A DNA stretch of 64,000 nucleotides, taken from the NCBI GenBank assembly GCA_032207245.1, contig CM063502.1, positions 46,322,686 through 46,386,685 of the forward strand. The letters are read 5' to 3'. A program made the position numbers and the translations under genes. Numbering within the stretch: the first letter of the stretch is position 1; every line of letters begins with the position of its first letter. Shown in pieces: positions 43,470 through 54,654 of the stretch. Below the pieces are notes generated by a model. It did no database searches and was not told the DNA's origin. It saw nothing but the letters and a program-made list of their open reading frames with translations. This stretch comes from Pardosa pseudoannulata (taxonomy: Eukaryota > Arthropoda > Arachnida > Araneae > Lycosidae).

Positions 43470-43620
43470 CGATCCCGCATTATTCATTTTCATTCGTCAT
43501 TAAATTTTTAAACCAATATGAAATTGATTATCAGACTGACAAAGGACCCTTTGAACAGGTAAGTAACCATTTGACCTCAATAAGCATTGGCAGTCCGATT
43601 AATTTTGTTCCTTAGTATCT
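43470..43620 (+). pseudogene. Inverted partial copy of mnb exon 2 with its splice donor
   Basis: The plus strand encodes KFLNQYEIDYQTDKGPFEQ, against [19 protein letters not shown] in exon 2. At DNA level both contain AATATGAAATTGATT-like runs and CCTTTGRACARGTAAGTAAC across the exon/intron border, and similarity goes on for some 15 bases into the intron. The presence of intron sequence means it arose by a DNA duplication, not reverse transcription. It is opposite to mnb and 300-450 bp upstream of the first visible exon. The glycine loop is destroyed (GPFEQ), so it is not a functional exon. Confidence 0.75.
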
Positions 43621-43759
43621 CCATAGAATTAGTGCTACTTATCTCGCATTCCTCTTCCTGGATTCTCTGTTTTCCAGCATCTATTGCCAAATAAATTCGG
43701 CCCCGTCACTTTTTCATCCCGGTAGTATCGTTTTGTAAAAATATTTATAAAAAAAAGAG

Positions 43760-43761
<2 letters not shown>

Positions 43762-43805
<44 letters not shown>
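43762..43805. repeat. (TA)n microsatellite
   Basis: About 21 TA units. Confidence 0.95.
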
Positions 43806-43808
<3 letters not shown>

Positions 43809-44435
43809 GTGTTAATATTTCAAGGTCGCGTGTATGATATAAAAGATTTTGAGCTCACGAGTCTTTCCTAAACCACCAGAGGGTTCGCAACTTAACAACT
43901 AGTAAAGTGACAACAACGGAAGACCTTATGCATAGACTAGAACATCATGAGAAAGAGGAAGAGCATGACAAAAAAAGTACATGTATCAAGTTTTTTTTTT
44001 CTGAAGGACACGAAGCTTTTTTTCAAAATTAAAATCATTCATGTAAGCACATAGTGAGAGTGACAATGTAATTAATGAGGTAGAGGTGATAGAACATTCG
44101 CTCTTTAGAGTCGGGCTTCTTCGACAAAGTAGTTATCAACCAAATAGTTATCAACCAAAAAATACTTTTAAAATGTTAAGTATTCTAAATATAAGTTATA
44201 TTTTATAAAATGCTAAATACTTCCAAATAATACTGTAAATAATTTATTTACATTTTCTAGAATTTCTACATTGATTTTTGTCCTACTGAAAAACGATGAA
44301 TCGAGCTTCAGCTGTATTTATGTCAACCGCAGTGCTGTCAAACTCCTGTTAGTCCACGGGTCACTTATCTTCGACAAGTATTTTGGGGAAATTTAAAACA
44401 TCCATTTATTTTATTCCAATTCGCTTTTTTGACGG
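43806..44435. other. Upstream region of mnb, no gene
   Basis: AT-rich sequence. A short duplication (AGTTATCAACCAAAWA) lies near 44132-44163. Nothing else recognised. Confidence 0.5.
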
Positions 44436-44615
44436 TTTGGTTTGGTTTTGAGCACTACGGTCTACCTTTTTGCAACACGAGGGCTAATGAGAACGGGACC
44501 TACTGCTTAAAGCCGATTCCAAACAGCTACGAACATCCATGCTACAGTGCGATTCGAACCCACAAACTCCTGTACCGAAGATCAGTTTACTAACCATTCG
44601 GCAATTGTTCGGAAA
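44436..44615 (-). repeat. SINE family A, full-length copy
   Basis: Minus strand: TTGCCGAATGG (A box), GTGGGTTCGAATCGC (good B box), ATGGATGTTCGTAGCTGTTT, GAATCGGCTTTAAGCAGTAG, CTCATTAGCCCTCGTGTTGC, AAAAGGTAGACCGTAGTGCT and an AAAACCAAACC tail. Confidence 0.92.
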
Positions 44616-45616
44616 AGAATACATGTACAAACAATCGAGTATTTTTTCCCCTCGGTGGCGTGAGAATTCCCAGATCATATGAATGGGCAAATACAGCACG
44701 CAGGGCAGGTCTAGCCTGCCTTAAGGTTCTTTTCCACTCATCGTAAATTAAGAAAAATATTTATATGTCATAATAAATAACAGTAATAAAAAAATCTACT
44801 ATTAAAGTGCATTGCTAATGACTTTCCACTCTGGTTTAATTATATCAGGTTTCCCAGTAAAACTGATCTGATAAATTCACTGACTTTCCCTGGCCAACAC
44901 TCACAAAAGTCTCTAAGTGGCACTCTATATAAGCTCAGATGTAATTAAATAAGTTGTTATCAGCATAAACAAATTTATTAATTACAAGCCCTATTGACTT
45001 AAAAGTTGTATATTCCGATAGCTTTTTAAGATAGATTTTTTATAAAATTAACACAAAATAAACTTATAGCAAGCAACCTAAAAAAATAAATCCAGTAAAA
45101 TGTAGCACAATAAATTGTTATGCAAAATTGAAAAGAAAAAATTTTATTTTTCATTAAATAAATAACTTGCCAAAATATTTTCCTTGGAATACAAATAAAA
45201 ATAAATGCATTGTGAATTCATAAAGAATAAAAAAAGAGATAACTAAATACGCTTTAACTTTAACATAAATGAGGAATTTGCACATGTGGGGGATTCGAAC
45301 AACTTAGTGTTTTTCTGATAATTTCAGACTCGTAGATTAGAAAATGTTCTCAAAAATGTAAAAAACTGGGTCCATCATTTAAAAAATTAATTTTAAAGTT
45401 AAGCGAAAATCACGTGACATCAAAACGCTCCGTGATTGGTTGTGATGTCATCATTCATGAAGACCAATATTTTTGTATTGCTTTTAAGCGCGCACTATTT
45501 TCCAATTTTGTTTTTGCAAGTTCCTGAAATTTTCTAGCTAACAAAATTTATTTTTATTTAAACCTGAAGGTTTATTTTATCGATCTAGATAGCTTAGTTA
45601 TATCAATTTGTCATAA

Positions 45617-45750
45617 ATGTCTCTTCTGCCTGGATTTACCAAAGGACAATCAGACAACCTCCCGAAAATTGACAGCATGTCAATGTTTTCTTTCTTGGCA
45701 AAAAACCCGGATTTTATGAGAGCAGAAATACGAGGAATTAAAACTCAAAG
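45617..45750 (+). CDS. First exon resembling SWIM/YqaJ-type element protein
   Basis: An ATG opens 44 codons and two bases to AAG|GTGTGT, a good donor. The protein begins MSLLPGFTKGQSDNLPKID and continues FSFLAKNPDFMRAEIRGIKT. The pattern of a short hydrophobic helix, then F-x2-A-E-I-[RK]-G-[IV]-K is what I associate with the N-termini of invertebrate repeat proteins that have a SWIM zinc finger and a YqaJ-type nuclease further on; those domains are not visible here, so the link is an inference from family resemblance. The downstream exons are absent within the 2.49-kb element. Confidence 0.45.
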
Positions 45751-45958
45751 GTGTGTAAAATCATTTATATTTTTTTCCAATTTTACTTAACATGTATTAA
45801 TACTTTATTCATGCTAAACACAGCTCTTTTCTTTGTAAACACAAACAAGTCAAATAAATATACATATATCATATACACACACATTTGTAGTAGCATCGTT
45901 TTTTATAAATAGAGACGGATGTAATATTAAAATAAAAATTAGAGGAGGTATTTATTGT

Positions 45959-46033
45959 GAGACCGGTCTCATTAGCCTTCGTGTTGCAAAAAGTAGACCG
46001 TAGCACTCCAAATCCAAACCAAAACCAAACCAA
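45959..46033 (+). repeat. SINE family A, 5'-truncated copy
   Basis: It keeps only the 3' part: GACCGGTCTCATTAGCCTTC, GTGTTGCAAAAAGTAGACCG, TAGCACTCCAAATCC and a CCAAACCAAACCAA-type tail. It was inserted into the two-exon transposon, so the SINE was active after that insertion or was carried by it. Confidence 0.85.
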
Positions 46034-46565
46034 TTCTTAGATATTTTAAATATGATGAAAAGAAATTTAAAATCTTTAAACGGCTTTACTTAATTATTTA
46101 TACATTTTTAAATAGCAATACAATTTTATTGCCTTTAATATTAATGTCAAATTAAAAAATGTATAAAATTTCTCAAATTAAATTTAATTATTAAAGTAAT
46201 ATTATTATTAAGTATTTTAAAAATATTATACTTTTTTCAAATTAGTCACCAATTTAATCGAAAAATATCACTGTGATTTGATACACAAGAAAGTATGCAT
46301 ATCTGAAGAAAATATTTATAATACCTTGAAAATACATAACCTTCCCCTCCCCCGAGTTATTTATTAGATAATTATATGCTTTAGATATTTATATGCTTTA
46401 TAAAATATTTATTGTACTTGAACTCTGTGATAATACTCGAAAATTAGCAGTTTTAAAAGTTAAATAGCAGTAGTTAATCAACAATCCTTTTAAAGGTATA
46501 GATGTATTTTTATATACTTTAATTGTTCTAAATTAGTAATATTTAAACAAAAAGTAAGCATTTAC

Positions 46566-46779
46566 TTATCGAGAAATGGTCTTCACAAACCCATAAAGAT
46601 GATTTATATGATAATTTGGGGTTTAATTTCTCATCCCTTTTCATCGCAGTTATCCAGATTTTACGTGTATGTGGGTCTTTCGGGACGCTGAAAAATATCT
46701 TCTCATTGCAATTAGTTGTTGTATTTTTACAGAGTGGCACAATACAATATTTAGGGTATGATTTTTTAACGACAGACAT
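46566..46779 (-). CDS. THAP-domain first exon
   Basis: Starting at the ATG at 46779 the minus strand gives a THAP zinc-binding domain: MSVVKKSYPKYCIVPLCKN with C-x4-C, then FFSVPKDPHTRKIWITAMKR carrying the conserved Pro and Trp, and LWVCEDHF with the final C-x2-H. THAP domains bind DNA and are common in P-type transposases and element-derived proteins. The exon ends at a probable donor ATAA|GTAAAT (46566/46565), in the usual place just past the CxxH. The upstream ATGs at 46824 and beyond add only hydrophobic residues and are less likely. No following exon is seen to the left. Confidence 0.75.
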
Positions 46780-47819
46780 AACAAAAAAAATTTCTATTAT
46801 ATGCAATACTTTACACAAAAACAAATTTAAAAGTCGCCTTTTAACATCATGTAAACAGCATAGGCGCTCGGTGTCGACATGAACGATGACGTCACAAACT
46901 CGGCGGAGAAAAAGTATCGTTTTTGAGAGACGGTAAAGAGTCAGCTATAAAACCCATCAGAAATCACTCATTAGACCCCCAAATGAAAGAAAAATAGGTA
47001 CTGTCCTGCTTACATTTTTGTCTTCTATCTTTTAAAATCAAAATTAGAAAACGTGAAAATTCCTCATTAAGCCTTTATTTTTAACAAATAATTTAAAAGA
47101 TTTAAGTTATAAAGCTTTACGATGCTCATTGTTTTTTCAAGGAATTTACTTCCTTTTCTATTGGAAATAATTCCAAAATTTAACCTTCTAAATAATTTTT
47201 TAATATTTTCGGCCTTTCCTCGACTTTTAGAAATTATTTGTAAACTTCCTTGATTTTTAATAAATATTTCATATTTTTTCTGATTTTTCCTGACTTATTT
47301 TACAATTCCCTGATTTCCTCAGTCAATGGGAGCCCTGTATTTGCATAATAGCGGTTTCATTTCAAATTGGAAACTAGATATATGTGGAGACATTTTTCTT
47401 CTTCCTTAACTAGAAGAATCCAATATAAAAATTAGAGCTCGCACTTTGAGAGGATGTTCATTTTAAGTTCCTCAATCGCCTTTCTCTTTCGGCACAAACT
47501 GTAATATTTCATATGGAAAAATTGCGGACAGATAACACCAATGTGAATAGTGGAGAAATTATTATTATTAAGTGTTGCTGTTACGTGTTTCGGTTATTGT
47601 GGCAAAATACTTCAACCCAAAAATGTCTACTAAAAAATGGAAAGTTGATCTAGAGTTACGGGCTCTTAAAAGATAAAGGTATACGATCCGTAGAGAAACG
47701 TCAATAAAACAACCGCAAAAATCTTCATATCTTGCCACCACAGACACAAACATATTAAAAAAAATTCACTATCAATTCCAGACATTTTTCAGTTGCTCGC
47801 AATTTTGCCTTTATTTTAA

Positions 47820-47864
47820 CACTAGATTTACGGACCGAGCCAATTTGACTATTAAAAATTTGAT

Positions 47865-47947
<83 letters not shown>

Positions 47948-48460
47948 CACTTTTCAAAAACATACGTTGGTTTTTAGTTAAGTAATAAAATACATGTAAA
48001 CTTTCATTCCTCTTCCCCGCAGACCCATTCATTTCTCATTATCAAATGTGGTATACCTATTTTCACAGTTGTGAGACAGTTTGACTCATAGAATGTATAT
48101 GATAATAAATAAATATTGTATAAAGTAAATAAATATAAAGTATATAAAGTATAGTATAAAGTAAATATAGAGAAGAAGTCGAGAACATTTCCATTCCAAT
48201 GACAGAAATTCATGCTACTGACGCACGGAAGAATTGTCAAGTTCAACAATCATGCAAAAGAAATGTTTACGGAAAATGTGTTTCAAAAACAGATTTTATA
48301 TATAAAAAATATTTTCCATAATTTTTTTTATAATAAACATTTTATTTTAATAAATTTGGAACTATTTTCTTTGCAAAAGACTATACAATTTTTTTTGCAT
48401 GAGTCAAATTGGCTCACTTCAGTAAAAATAGATATATGATCAACATCCGTAAATCTAGTG
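47820..48460. mobile_element. piggyBac-like MITE (641 bp)
   Basis: TTAA lies on both sides (47816-47819 and 48461-48464). Both ends read CACTAGATTTACGGA inward, a perfect 15-bp inverted repeat. A second inverted motif, GAGCCAATTTGAC, lies just inside the left end and, reversed, at 48401-48416. The TTAA duplication with a CACTAG-type end fits piggyBac. It has no transposase; the frames inside come from a long TA tract. Confidence 0.85.
47866..47942. repeat. (TA)n microsatellite inside the MITE
   Basis: About 38 TA units, responsible for the Ile-Tyr repeat frame seen there. Confidence 0.95.
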
Positions 48461-48464
48461 TTAA

Positions 48465-49598
48465 AATAATTTTTGAATAATAAAGCAAAATTTAAATATT
48501 CAAATAAAACACAAACACACACAAAAAAAAATCATCAAATAACGACTTTACTGACTCAATTTTAAAAACACTGACCATTTTGTGTCTCTATTCAAAGACA
48601 TGGAATAATTTATTTTTATTTATTAATGCACAATGCCTATAATTTACAACAACCAAACCTTACAGATGATTGCTACGAGAAGTACACACGACCATCCTGC
48701 TTCTTCGCAAATACCAGTCGGGAAATCGATTATTTAAGGACACAGCCCGATCTTCCTGTGCAGAGAAAAACCCCGCTGCCTAGATCGTAACGGGAGGGGG
48801 ACGTTTCGTAAAACTATCATAAAAAAGAAATGGAGTTTTCCTTCTATAACATTTACATTGCTAATGGTTATGTTAATAAGAACAAACGACATAAATATGA
48901 GTAAATTACTGCCCACATTAACAAATCTGTTTGATCTCAGAAATAAATTTTGAGGGAATTATGTCCATTTTGTGCTTCACTTCGGAATGCTTAAGTATGC
49001 TCGAGCAGCTTCTCGTTCAATAGGTCGCCATTACATTTTTGCAAGTCGTGCAAGAGTAGTTTCTTTTCTTTATGATATTTCTGCTACATACATCTAAAAC
49101 TGTATAAAATGTTTTCCAGTAATACATAAATATGTAATGTTCTATGGCCAAATAGATGAAAGCACAAAAATTTAGGCTGGTAGTTAGTAATACATAGTTT
49201 ATATTTAAACTTCATTGGGGAAAAAAGGCAATTATACAAGTATTTGTAAGTTACTATTTAAGAGATCTTACAAAAAAAGAATCAAAAACAAGTACTCGTG
49301 GCCTACTGTATTACATGTTCCTCCAACCAATAGGTTATAACTGTTTCGTACGAATAAAGAGGCACCTCTGTCTTCGAAGCAACTCTGTAATCTAATTATT
49401 TTACATTTGGGTATTATTAGGGCTAACTCTTTTTATATGTTTGTTTGTTTTTGTGTTTGCTTTAATTGCAATAGTCCCAATAAAAAATCTGAAAAAAGTC
49501 ATGGACGATCTAATATTTTCAACTATATAAAATGAGCAAAATTGTAATGAATGTATTAATGAATGAATGAATGTGTATATAATACAATTTTGGAAAAA

Positions 49599-49629
<31 letters not shown>

Positions 49630-50986
49630 AAGGTGACTTTTTTTTATGCTTGGCAGTTAGACTTTAAAAGAAAATCAAGTTACTATATTTATGGATACTC
49701 ATATTACTATTATTTCATCACTTTACTCTAAATATTACACCTGATAAGAAGTTAAATTTATTTCGCGTTTTTCTGCTTCTGATATATAGATTTAGATAGA
49801 AGAGATTTTTTCGTAATATTTAAAGTTTAATATAAGATAAAATTAAGATATGTGATATGTTATTAGCCATGAATAATGAATACAGTGCCTTCCAAAGTGG
49901 AAAAACCAATAAAAACTAGATTGAAATAAATTTATAAATTTATAACCATGAACATTAGTATTGATTACTAGTGTTTTAAGATAGAAAGATGTGTATATGT
50001 GGAATATAATGCGGGGATGCGGAGCAGAATGAAATGTTAAAATTAGAATATGAATAACGATGCAGTAGTATTCAAACAAAATTTTGGGTAATGAAGCATT
50101 ATGATGCACAAAACGATTGCATATCTAGTACTATTAGAGATAAATTTGAAATAACGATGTAAATGATAATGATTTAATATTTATATTTAAAAAAAGTAGT
50201 ATTGATATTTTGTTATTAAAGAGAGGCTACTGCAGGGATAGTAGTATCAAAATATAGTGTTGAAAAACAAAATTTCGAAAGGTTTCAGGATATCGGTACA
50301 AATCGGCTAGCTTATTGATAGGTCAATCAACGTTTACACAAAATATATTACTAAAAAAATTTATGTATTTTTTTAAATATAACATTCAACACTTTTATAC
50401 GCGGGTAGGCAATAATTTTTAAATGTTCAAACGAATAGATTGGATCCGGATTTGAAGCGTTCAGAACAATATTTTGCTATTCCGGAGCTATTATTTAATT
50501 TTTAAAGTTATAATTTAAAATTTAATACTTAGAAATAAGTGAAAACATTTTTTTCCGTCTAATAACACCAATTAAAAAAGCCACAGAAACTCGTCAAGTG
50601 TAAGTTTTAAAAAATTGAGCGATTCCATTTTGTATCTGATTTTTTTTTTTTACAATCACAAAGATTATAAATAGAACCTAGCGATTTTACACTTTGTCGT
50701 GTTTTCTTATAAGTATACGATCATTCAGTTTTCAAAAAACGATTCTTCCTTTAGTGTAACTGGATATGTGATTCTTCCTTTAGTGTAACTACCGTAGTTG
50801 ACAAACCCAGTTTCTTTGAAGATTTGTAAAGAATAATTTGTAAAATTCGTAATGAAAAATTAACAACTTACTCAAAGAGTGTAATTAATTGATTAGCAGG
50901 CTTTTAAGATGCACTAATAATTTTCCTTAAAATATTTGAAGTTCTAAGTCAAAACTATCAAACCTGCGGCGGTTTCCCCTGATTAT
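48465..50986. other. Upstream DNA, no gene seen
   Basis: AT-rich. A GA-rich simple repeat lies at about 49599-49631 and GAATG repeats near 49555-49575. At 50738-50790 the phrase GATTCTTCCTTTAGTGTAACT occurs twice. No supported coding region. Confidence 0.5.
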
Positions 50987-51143
50987 GGGGCTTACTCTGG
51001 ACGTTACGAGTCGGTTCTAACGTTCGATGTGACGTCACTTTGACGTCAGCTTGGGAACATTATGCGAGCAAACGATCAGGCTGACATCAAAGTGACGTCA
51101 CATCGAACGTGCGAATCGACTTGTAACATCCAGTGTAAGCCCC
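50987..51143. repeat. Long inverted repeat with CRE-like palindromes
   Basis: Arms 50987-51050 and 51080-51143 (64 bp each, about 8 mismatches) surround a 29-bp loop. Each arm includes CGATGTGACGTCACTTTGA, with the perfect palindrome GTGACGTCAC, which contains the CREB/ATF site TGACGTCA; the left arm has another GACGTCA. The repeat is much less AT-rich than its surroundings. It could be a foldback element or an internal part of one. Confidence 0.85.
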
Positions 51144-51406
51144 TTGATGCATCAGCGACTCAGACTGCAATGGAATGGGCGTATGATTACAGACTACAGC
51201 AAACGGATTGGTTTTATCTTTTAACGAGTCCCACTCTTCAGTTAGGCGTTACGTTAGATGAAATTGTGGTGAGAACCATTAGTTTGCATGGTGGACGAAA
51301 AATACGTAATGAAGACAGGGTTCATACTCAATTGGCAGGAGAAAACAACAACACCATGGTTAAAAGAAAGTACCTCCTAACGCGACATCATAACAGCCTA
51401 TATTGA
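51062..51406 (+). CDS. Uncharacterised ORF (114 aa), doubtful
   Basis: The frame starts in the loop of the inverted repeat, runs through its right arm and continues 260 bases. The middle (AMEWAYDYRLQQTDWFYLL, then GVTLDEIVVRTISLHG) has a composition like real protein and a lower AT content than the surroundings. I recognise no domain. It may be a fragment of a mobile element connected with the foldback; there is no sign of splicing or a promoter. Confidence 0.25.
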   Translation: MRANDQADIKVTSHRTCESTCNIQCKPLDASATQTAMEWAYDYRLQQTDWFYLLTSPTLQLGVTLDEIVVRTISLHGGRKIRNEDRVHTQLAGENNNTMVKRKYLLTRHHNSLY

Positions 51407-53167
51407 GTTATTATATCTATACTGTTTCTTTCTGCTATATCATTTTTGAGCAATGCACTAATTTGAAAAACTTTTGGGATACACTTATTGAATTTTCCAA
51501 TTATATAGATTAAGTAAATTATAATGTGAACTTACAATATAAAATAACAAAAAATAAAGATTGTAATAACATACAATACACACTAGAACTGCAATAAACA
51601 AATATTAAAGAAAATAAACTATAATTTATTATTGAATGATTTGGTATTAATACAATAATAAAAATCGGCACGGAGGCATAAAAGGCAACAAAAAAAAGTT
51701 CATTTTAATATAAAAAAGGCAGTTTTAGGGTTTTTACTACATGCGGAAAAAAAAAAGAAAGAGGGAGATGGAAGAGGAGAGAGAGGCCGTTTTAAAACAC
51801 TTTCAATCACTGAACAAGCCCTGGAAGAGCAACCTCACCCTCCTAAGGATGATAAAATATTAAGGTTGATCCTGCGGCTTGGCATCGCGAACGACCTACA
51901 ACTTAGAAGTAAGGTAGCCTGGTGCGATAAAGAAAATTTTAATGAGAAGGGAAGACAAAACATCGATATGTGAATACTTGAAAACAATAATGAAATCCAT
52001 TAATGGAATAGCTTTCTCATTCAAATGAAGAAAACTCCGGAACACGGAACGAGGTTGTGGAACTTCCATGCCAACTTAGAAACAGGATTCAAAATTTTAA
52101 TATATAAAAATTTAGTTAATATTCTACATATAATTGTTTTTTTCATAAATTAAGCATTTATCTAAGAAAATTCAATAATTCTCATCACTCTTAATATACC
52201 CAAACTAGAAATATACGATAGTGACAAATTTAAACTACAAAAACCCAATGAATTTAAAGTGATGCTAAATAGCTGCAAAAGAAGCACAACATACCATGTT
52301 AGCCTTCAAGACATCCCCCACCCTTTAGAACACGTATACTTTTACTAATATCTGCAAAATTTCAATGTACGCAAAATTATGCCACCGATAAGAATACAAA
52401 CAACTGTTACACTCACATATATTAAGAACCTTCCTCTACAATACAATCTGTTAAAGGTATTTTGCTTCATTTTCACCTACGTTTCTCAGATTAACACACA
52501 AGACATTAGTCAATAGGCGTCGAAAGCCTCGAGTTTTATGTATTTACTTTTTTATTAAATTTTGAAGCGCTACTGCTAACTCTTTACGAGTAAAATAACA
52601 TCAACCGATATATTTAAAAGCTGAATCAATATGGCAAAACTGTATATCATGTAGGGTCCGATTATCACACGGGCCTTAAAGCGGGACAAAAAGCCTGCCC
52701 CCCTCCCCCCATCTTCAATATTTTTGTGTTGAGATTTCCTGAATATTTACTAATTTTATTTTCCTAAATATTTACTATTCATGTTCAACCACAGTTTCAA
52801 AGGTAGTATCGTTTTAAATTTTAGAAGAGACATTGCACTAAGAATAAACAGAATTCACTATAAGAATCTAAAGTTCGTTGAAATTAAGTTTAGCATTTAT
52901 ATTAATAATTAAATGTCAGCTTGATTTACTTTTTACTTGTTAATTACATTATTTATCAAAACATAAAAATCTTAAGCTCAAATACAATTTAATTAATGAC
53001 TTATTTTTAAATGAATCACAAATTATATATGCAACATACATAAATTTCAAAAACTTAAAATTTCCATTTGAGTATAAATCCCTTTAAAACTAAAGAAGAG
53101 TGAAGAGAACGCATCTTACGCATTTAAAATAAAGACGAAGAGAAAGAAAAAGCAAGCAACCATCTAC
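51407..53167. other. Upstream DNA, no gene seen
   Basis: AT-rich. A slightly less AT-rich segment at 51760-51930 shows no domain. Confidence 0.5.
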
Positions 53168-53270
53168 GTCAGGGGTTTCCAACTTGCGGGCAGCATGTAA
53201 CCAGCAAGACCAATTTTGTGGACCACAATAGCTTTTTTTTTTTTTTCCTCATCAATCTCTGCAGTTATTT
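53168..53270. mobile_element. hAT-like terminus
   Basis: CAGGGGTTTCCAACTTGCGG at 53170 closely resembles typical hAT termini (CAGGGGTnnnCAACnnGCGGCCC), followed by a GGCAGCATG block and a poly(T) run. No matching right end was identified with confidence. Confidence 0.45.
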
Positions 53271-54205
53271 TTTCGGTGAAATTCATTAAAACTCAGTGTA
53301 GAACTTGACTTTAAATTCATCCTCGCTTTATCTTCTGCGAGTAGCGTCAAAAGAGTTGCTGTTTATTAGTTGATGCAAGTGCCCACCCACAACACTCCCA
53401 CTAAATAATTCTTTTAAAAATTTTATTTTGATTACTTTATTAGTTTCAACTCATCTTTACGTATTTTATCTTATTTTTATTTGCTAATTTAAATTCAAAT
53501 AAACTGACATTGTACGTGATTGTCTTCAAAATTCAACTGCTTGGGATATAACAATTATTTATTTTTTATTCTACTTTTACATACAATTGTAAAATAAATA
53601 GTGTTATAAGATTTTTTAATTCATTTTGATTCAACATTGAAAAAAGCTGTTTTTTTTTTTTTTTAACTTAGATTTATTTCTTCGTGTTTATCCTTGTGTT
53701 TAAAATATACAAATAGTCATCAACCCGAAAAATGTATTTTATAACGCAGGAGTTTCTAACTGTTTTAAGCAAATAAAGTGACTAAACCTTTGTTTCTAAT
53801 TTTACTATATATATATATATATATATATGTATTGTTTTATACTGGTAACTCTGTCCTACTTGTAAGAATATTGTTGAATTTATGAGAGCGCATCTCGCAA
53901 TCATGCTTAAAGTTTACCAATGTGTCCTTCGAGCTTTTGGAAACCCTTCAGGTACGCTAGCGACTACGTCTCTATCTTTCTGCCCTATCAACTGAAAGTA
54001 GAAGTTCTTATCAAATAAAAGTAAGTAAAAAAAAATATTTTCTAAGAAATTTAAGAAAAAATAGACATTAAAAGCTTTATTTCCAAAAAATTAAATTTTG
54101 TATTACTTAAATTAGATTTAACATCACTGAAAACGGATGACTTTCTTTTTCTTTTTTTTAAGTTAGATCCGGGGAAAAAGGGCAAAATTATTTAAAACCG
54201 AAATT
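53271..54205. other. Upstream DNA, no gene seen
   Basis: AT-rich sequence with a short (TA)n tract at 53806-53828. Confidence 0.5.
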
Positions 54206-54207
54206 TG

Positions 54208-54235
<28 letters not shown>
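54208..54235. repeat. Poly(A) run
   Basis: About 28 A residues, followed by a GGCCCAC block as found near MITE ends. Confidence 0.9.
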
Positions 54236-54240
<5 letters not shown>

Positions 54241-54519
54241 ATCGGCCCACAAAAACATAATTGCCCACATCTAACAAATACTATACAAAACACAAATATA
54301 AAAAGATTTAATTTTTATGCTTCTAAAATTGGCACAACATATATTAGTAGCTCTCTCAACCTTTTTGTAGCTGCGGAACACTCTTCGGCATACCAGAAAA
54401 ATTGAAGAACACTATCTTTGATCATACGTTTTTACTAAAATTACCTGTTTCTTCAAACAATACAGTAACCCAAGAAATATTAAATAATAACGGTCATTAA
54501 ATAAGCGGTTGAGAATTAC

Positions 54520-54525
<6 letters not shown>

Positions 54526-54583
<58 letters not shown>

Positions 54584-54645
54584 TATATATATATATATAC
54601 ACACACATATATACATATATATATATATATATATATTTGTGTGTA
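54526..54645. repeat. (TA)n/(CA)n compound microsatellite
   Basis: Long TA tract with interspersed CATATA and ACACAC units. The Ile-Tyr-rich frames on the minus strand derive from it. Confidence 0.95.
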
Positions 54646-54654
54646 TGTGTGTGT

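Larger units (their letters stand above)
44846..47337. mobile_element. 2.49-kb DNA transposon carrying two facing first exons (SWIM/YqaJ-like and THAP)
   Basis: The termini are CAGGTTTCCCAGT at the left and, reversed, CAGGGCTCCCATT at the right (10 of 13 match), each followed by CTGACTTTCCCTG-like subterminal motifs. The insertion interrupts an older repeat whose unoccupied copy is at 58.57 kb: TTAATTATTTACATAATGG there corresponds to TTAATTATAT + TATTTGCATAATAG here, so the target duplication is about 5 bp (TATWT). Inside are a plus-strand exon at 45617-45750 and a minus-strand THAP exon at 46566-46779; the rest is AT-rich. Downstream exons of both genes are missing, so this looks like an internally deleted derivative. 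Superfamily unknown to me. Confidence 0.65.
44654..47560 (+). mobile_element. Old hAT-like repeat, split by a 2.49-kb insertion
   Basis: The segments 44654-44845 and 47338-47560 together align with 58384-58730. Shared anchors are ATGGGCAAA-type sequence, GCCTTAA, GCAAATTA/GTAAATTA, AATAAATWACA, TTAATTAT, and across the break CATAATRGYGGTTTCATTTC followed by a TTTTTCTTC block. The left end resembles hAT termini (TGGGCAAA...GGC), and the right part of the second copy has traces of a hAT dimerisation region. The family name is tentative; the homology of the two copies is seen directly. Confidence 0.6.

Noticed and set aside
47811..48032. Minus-strand ORF rich in Ile-Tyr repeats (also 54497-54853 and 60655-60879)
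   Set aside because: They are translations of (TA)n microsatellites, with no meaning as proteins.
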